DNA of 6,203 nt, taken from assembly GCA_018260285.1 (NCBI GenBank), contig JAGLBH010000108.1:1-6203 (forward strand), written 5' to 3'. Under the pieces are notes generated by a model. The model saw nothing but the letters and a program-made list of their open reading frames with translations. It had not been told where the DNA came from and ran no database searches. The stretch comes from Arthrobacter sp. GTDB lineage: Bacteria; Actinomycetota; Actinomycetes; Actinomycetales; Micrococcaceae. Both the position numbers and the translations under genes were made by a program. Below are positions 6,023 through 6,203 of this stretch, piece after piece. Every line of letters begins with the position of its first letter. Within the stretch, counting starts at the first letter, position 1.

Positions 6023-6203
6023 TCAGCGCTGGACGGCGCTGTGGCGCTCTCCGGCGAGGGCCACGGCGGCCGCACGGGCCTCGCTCGCCTCGTCAGCGGT
6101 CAGCGTGCGGTCGAGCGCGCGGAAGCGCATCCCGAAAGCGAGCGACTTCTTGCCCTCGTCGATGCCCGGACCCTGGTAGACGTCGAACAGCTCGACCTCC
6201 TCG
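6023..6203 (-). CDS. pheT: Phenylalanine-tRNA ligase beta subunit, C-terminal 59 codons (5' truncated)
   Basis: The minus-strand frame from 6202 down to a TGA at 6025-6023 encodes 59 residues of the ferredoxin-fold anticodon-binding domain that ends PheT. Recognisable segments are [28 protein letters not shown] and the terminal HSAVQR, all typical of actinobacterial PheT. The domain contacts tRNA-Phe in the alpha2-beta2 enzyme that charges tRNA with phenylalanine. The rest of the gene, and presumably pheS, lie beyond the right edge. In many actinobacteria argC or other arginine genes follow pheT; here a phosphopantetheinyl transferase follows after 18 bases, which suggests read-through unless the hairpin at 5960-6001 stops transcription. 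Confidence 0.93.
   Translation of the reverse strand, partial: EEVELFDVYQGPGIDEGKKSLAFGMRFRALDRTLTADEASEARAAAVALAGERHSAVQR

Overview
The window is about 6.2 kb of GC-rich, densely coding DNA. It carries a strongly GC-biased third codon position, GTG starts, actinobacterial-type protein families and very short gene junctions. I read it as the chromosome of an actinomycete (Actinomycetota). A Micrococcales- or Actinomycetaceae-like host is possible, but I cannot fix the genus. I see no insertion sequence, tRNA, rRNA, CRISPR array or phage gene. The presence of pheT at the right edge argues for a core-chromosome location.

Positions 1-4085 (+ strand) hold a two-gene unit. The first gene is the C-terminal 918 residues of a Pls/PosA-family single-module nonribosomal peptide synthetase: the end of an adenylation domain, a thiolation (PCP) domain, then three tandem membrane-anchored hexapeptide-repeat domains with about six membrane helices. 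This architecture is that of epsilon-poly-L-lysine synthetase and related synthetases of cationic homo-poly-amino acids. The second gene overlaps it by four bases (GTGA) and encodes a complete, leaderless, single-domain M1 zinc aminopeptidase. A plausible reading is synthetase plus product-trimming or product-degrading peptidase, as known from polylysine producers.

Positions 4045-5214 (- strand) encode a SulP-family anion transporter that lacks a STAS domain. Its end overlaps the end of the peptidase gene by 41 bp in a convergent, tail-to-tail arrangement. A candidate promoter lies in the 106-bp gap upstream of it.

Positions 5321-6004 (- strand) encode an Sfp-type 4'-phosphopantetheinyl transferase. 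This is the enzyme class needed to convert the synthetase's PCP domain to its active holo form, so it is a likely functional partner although it lies on the other strand about 1.2 kb beyond the peptidase gene. It has an unusually short C-terminus, and its first codons lie in a perfect 14-bp inverted repeat that may be a terminator or regulator after pheT. Positions 6023-6203 (- strand) are the last 59 codons of pheT.

The amino-acid specificity of the synthetase cannot be read here, because the substrate-pocket part of the adenylation domain lies upstream of position 1.
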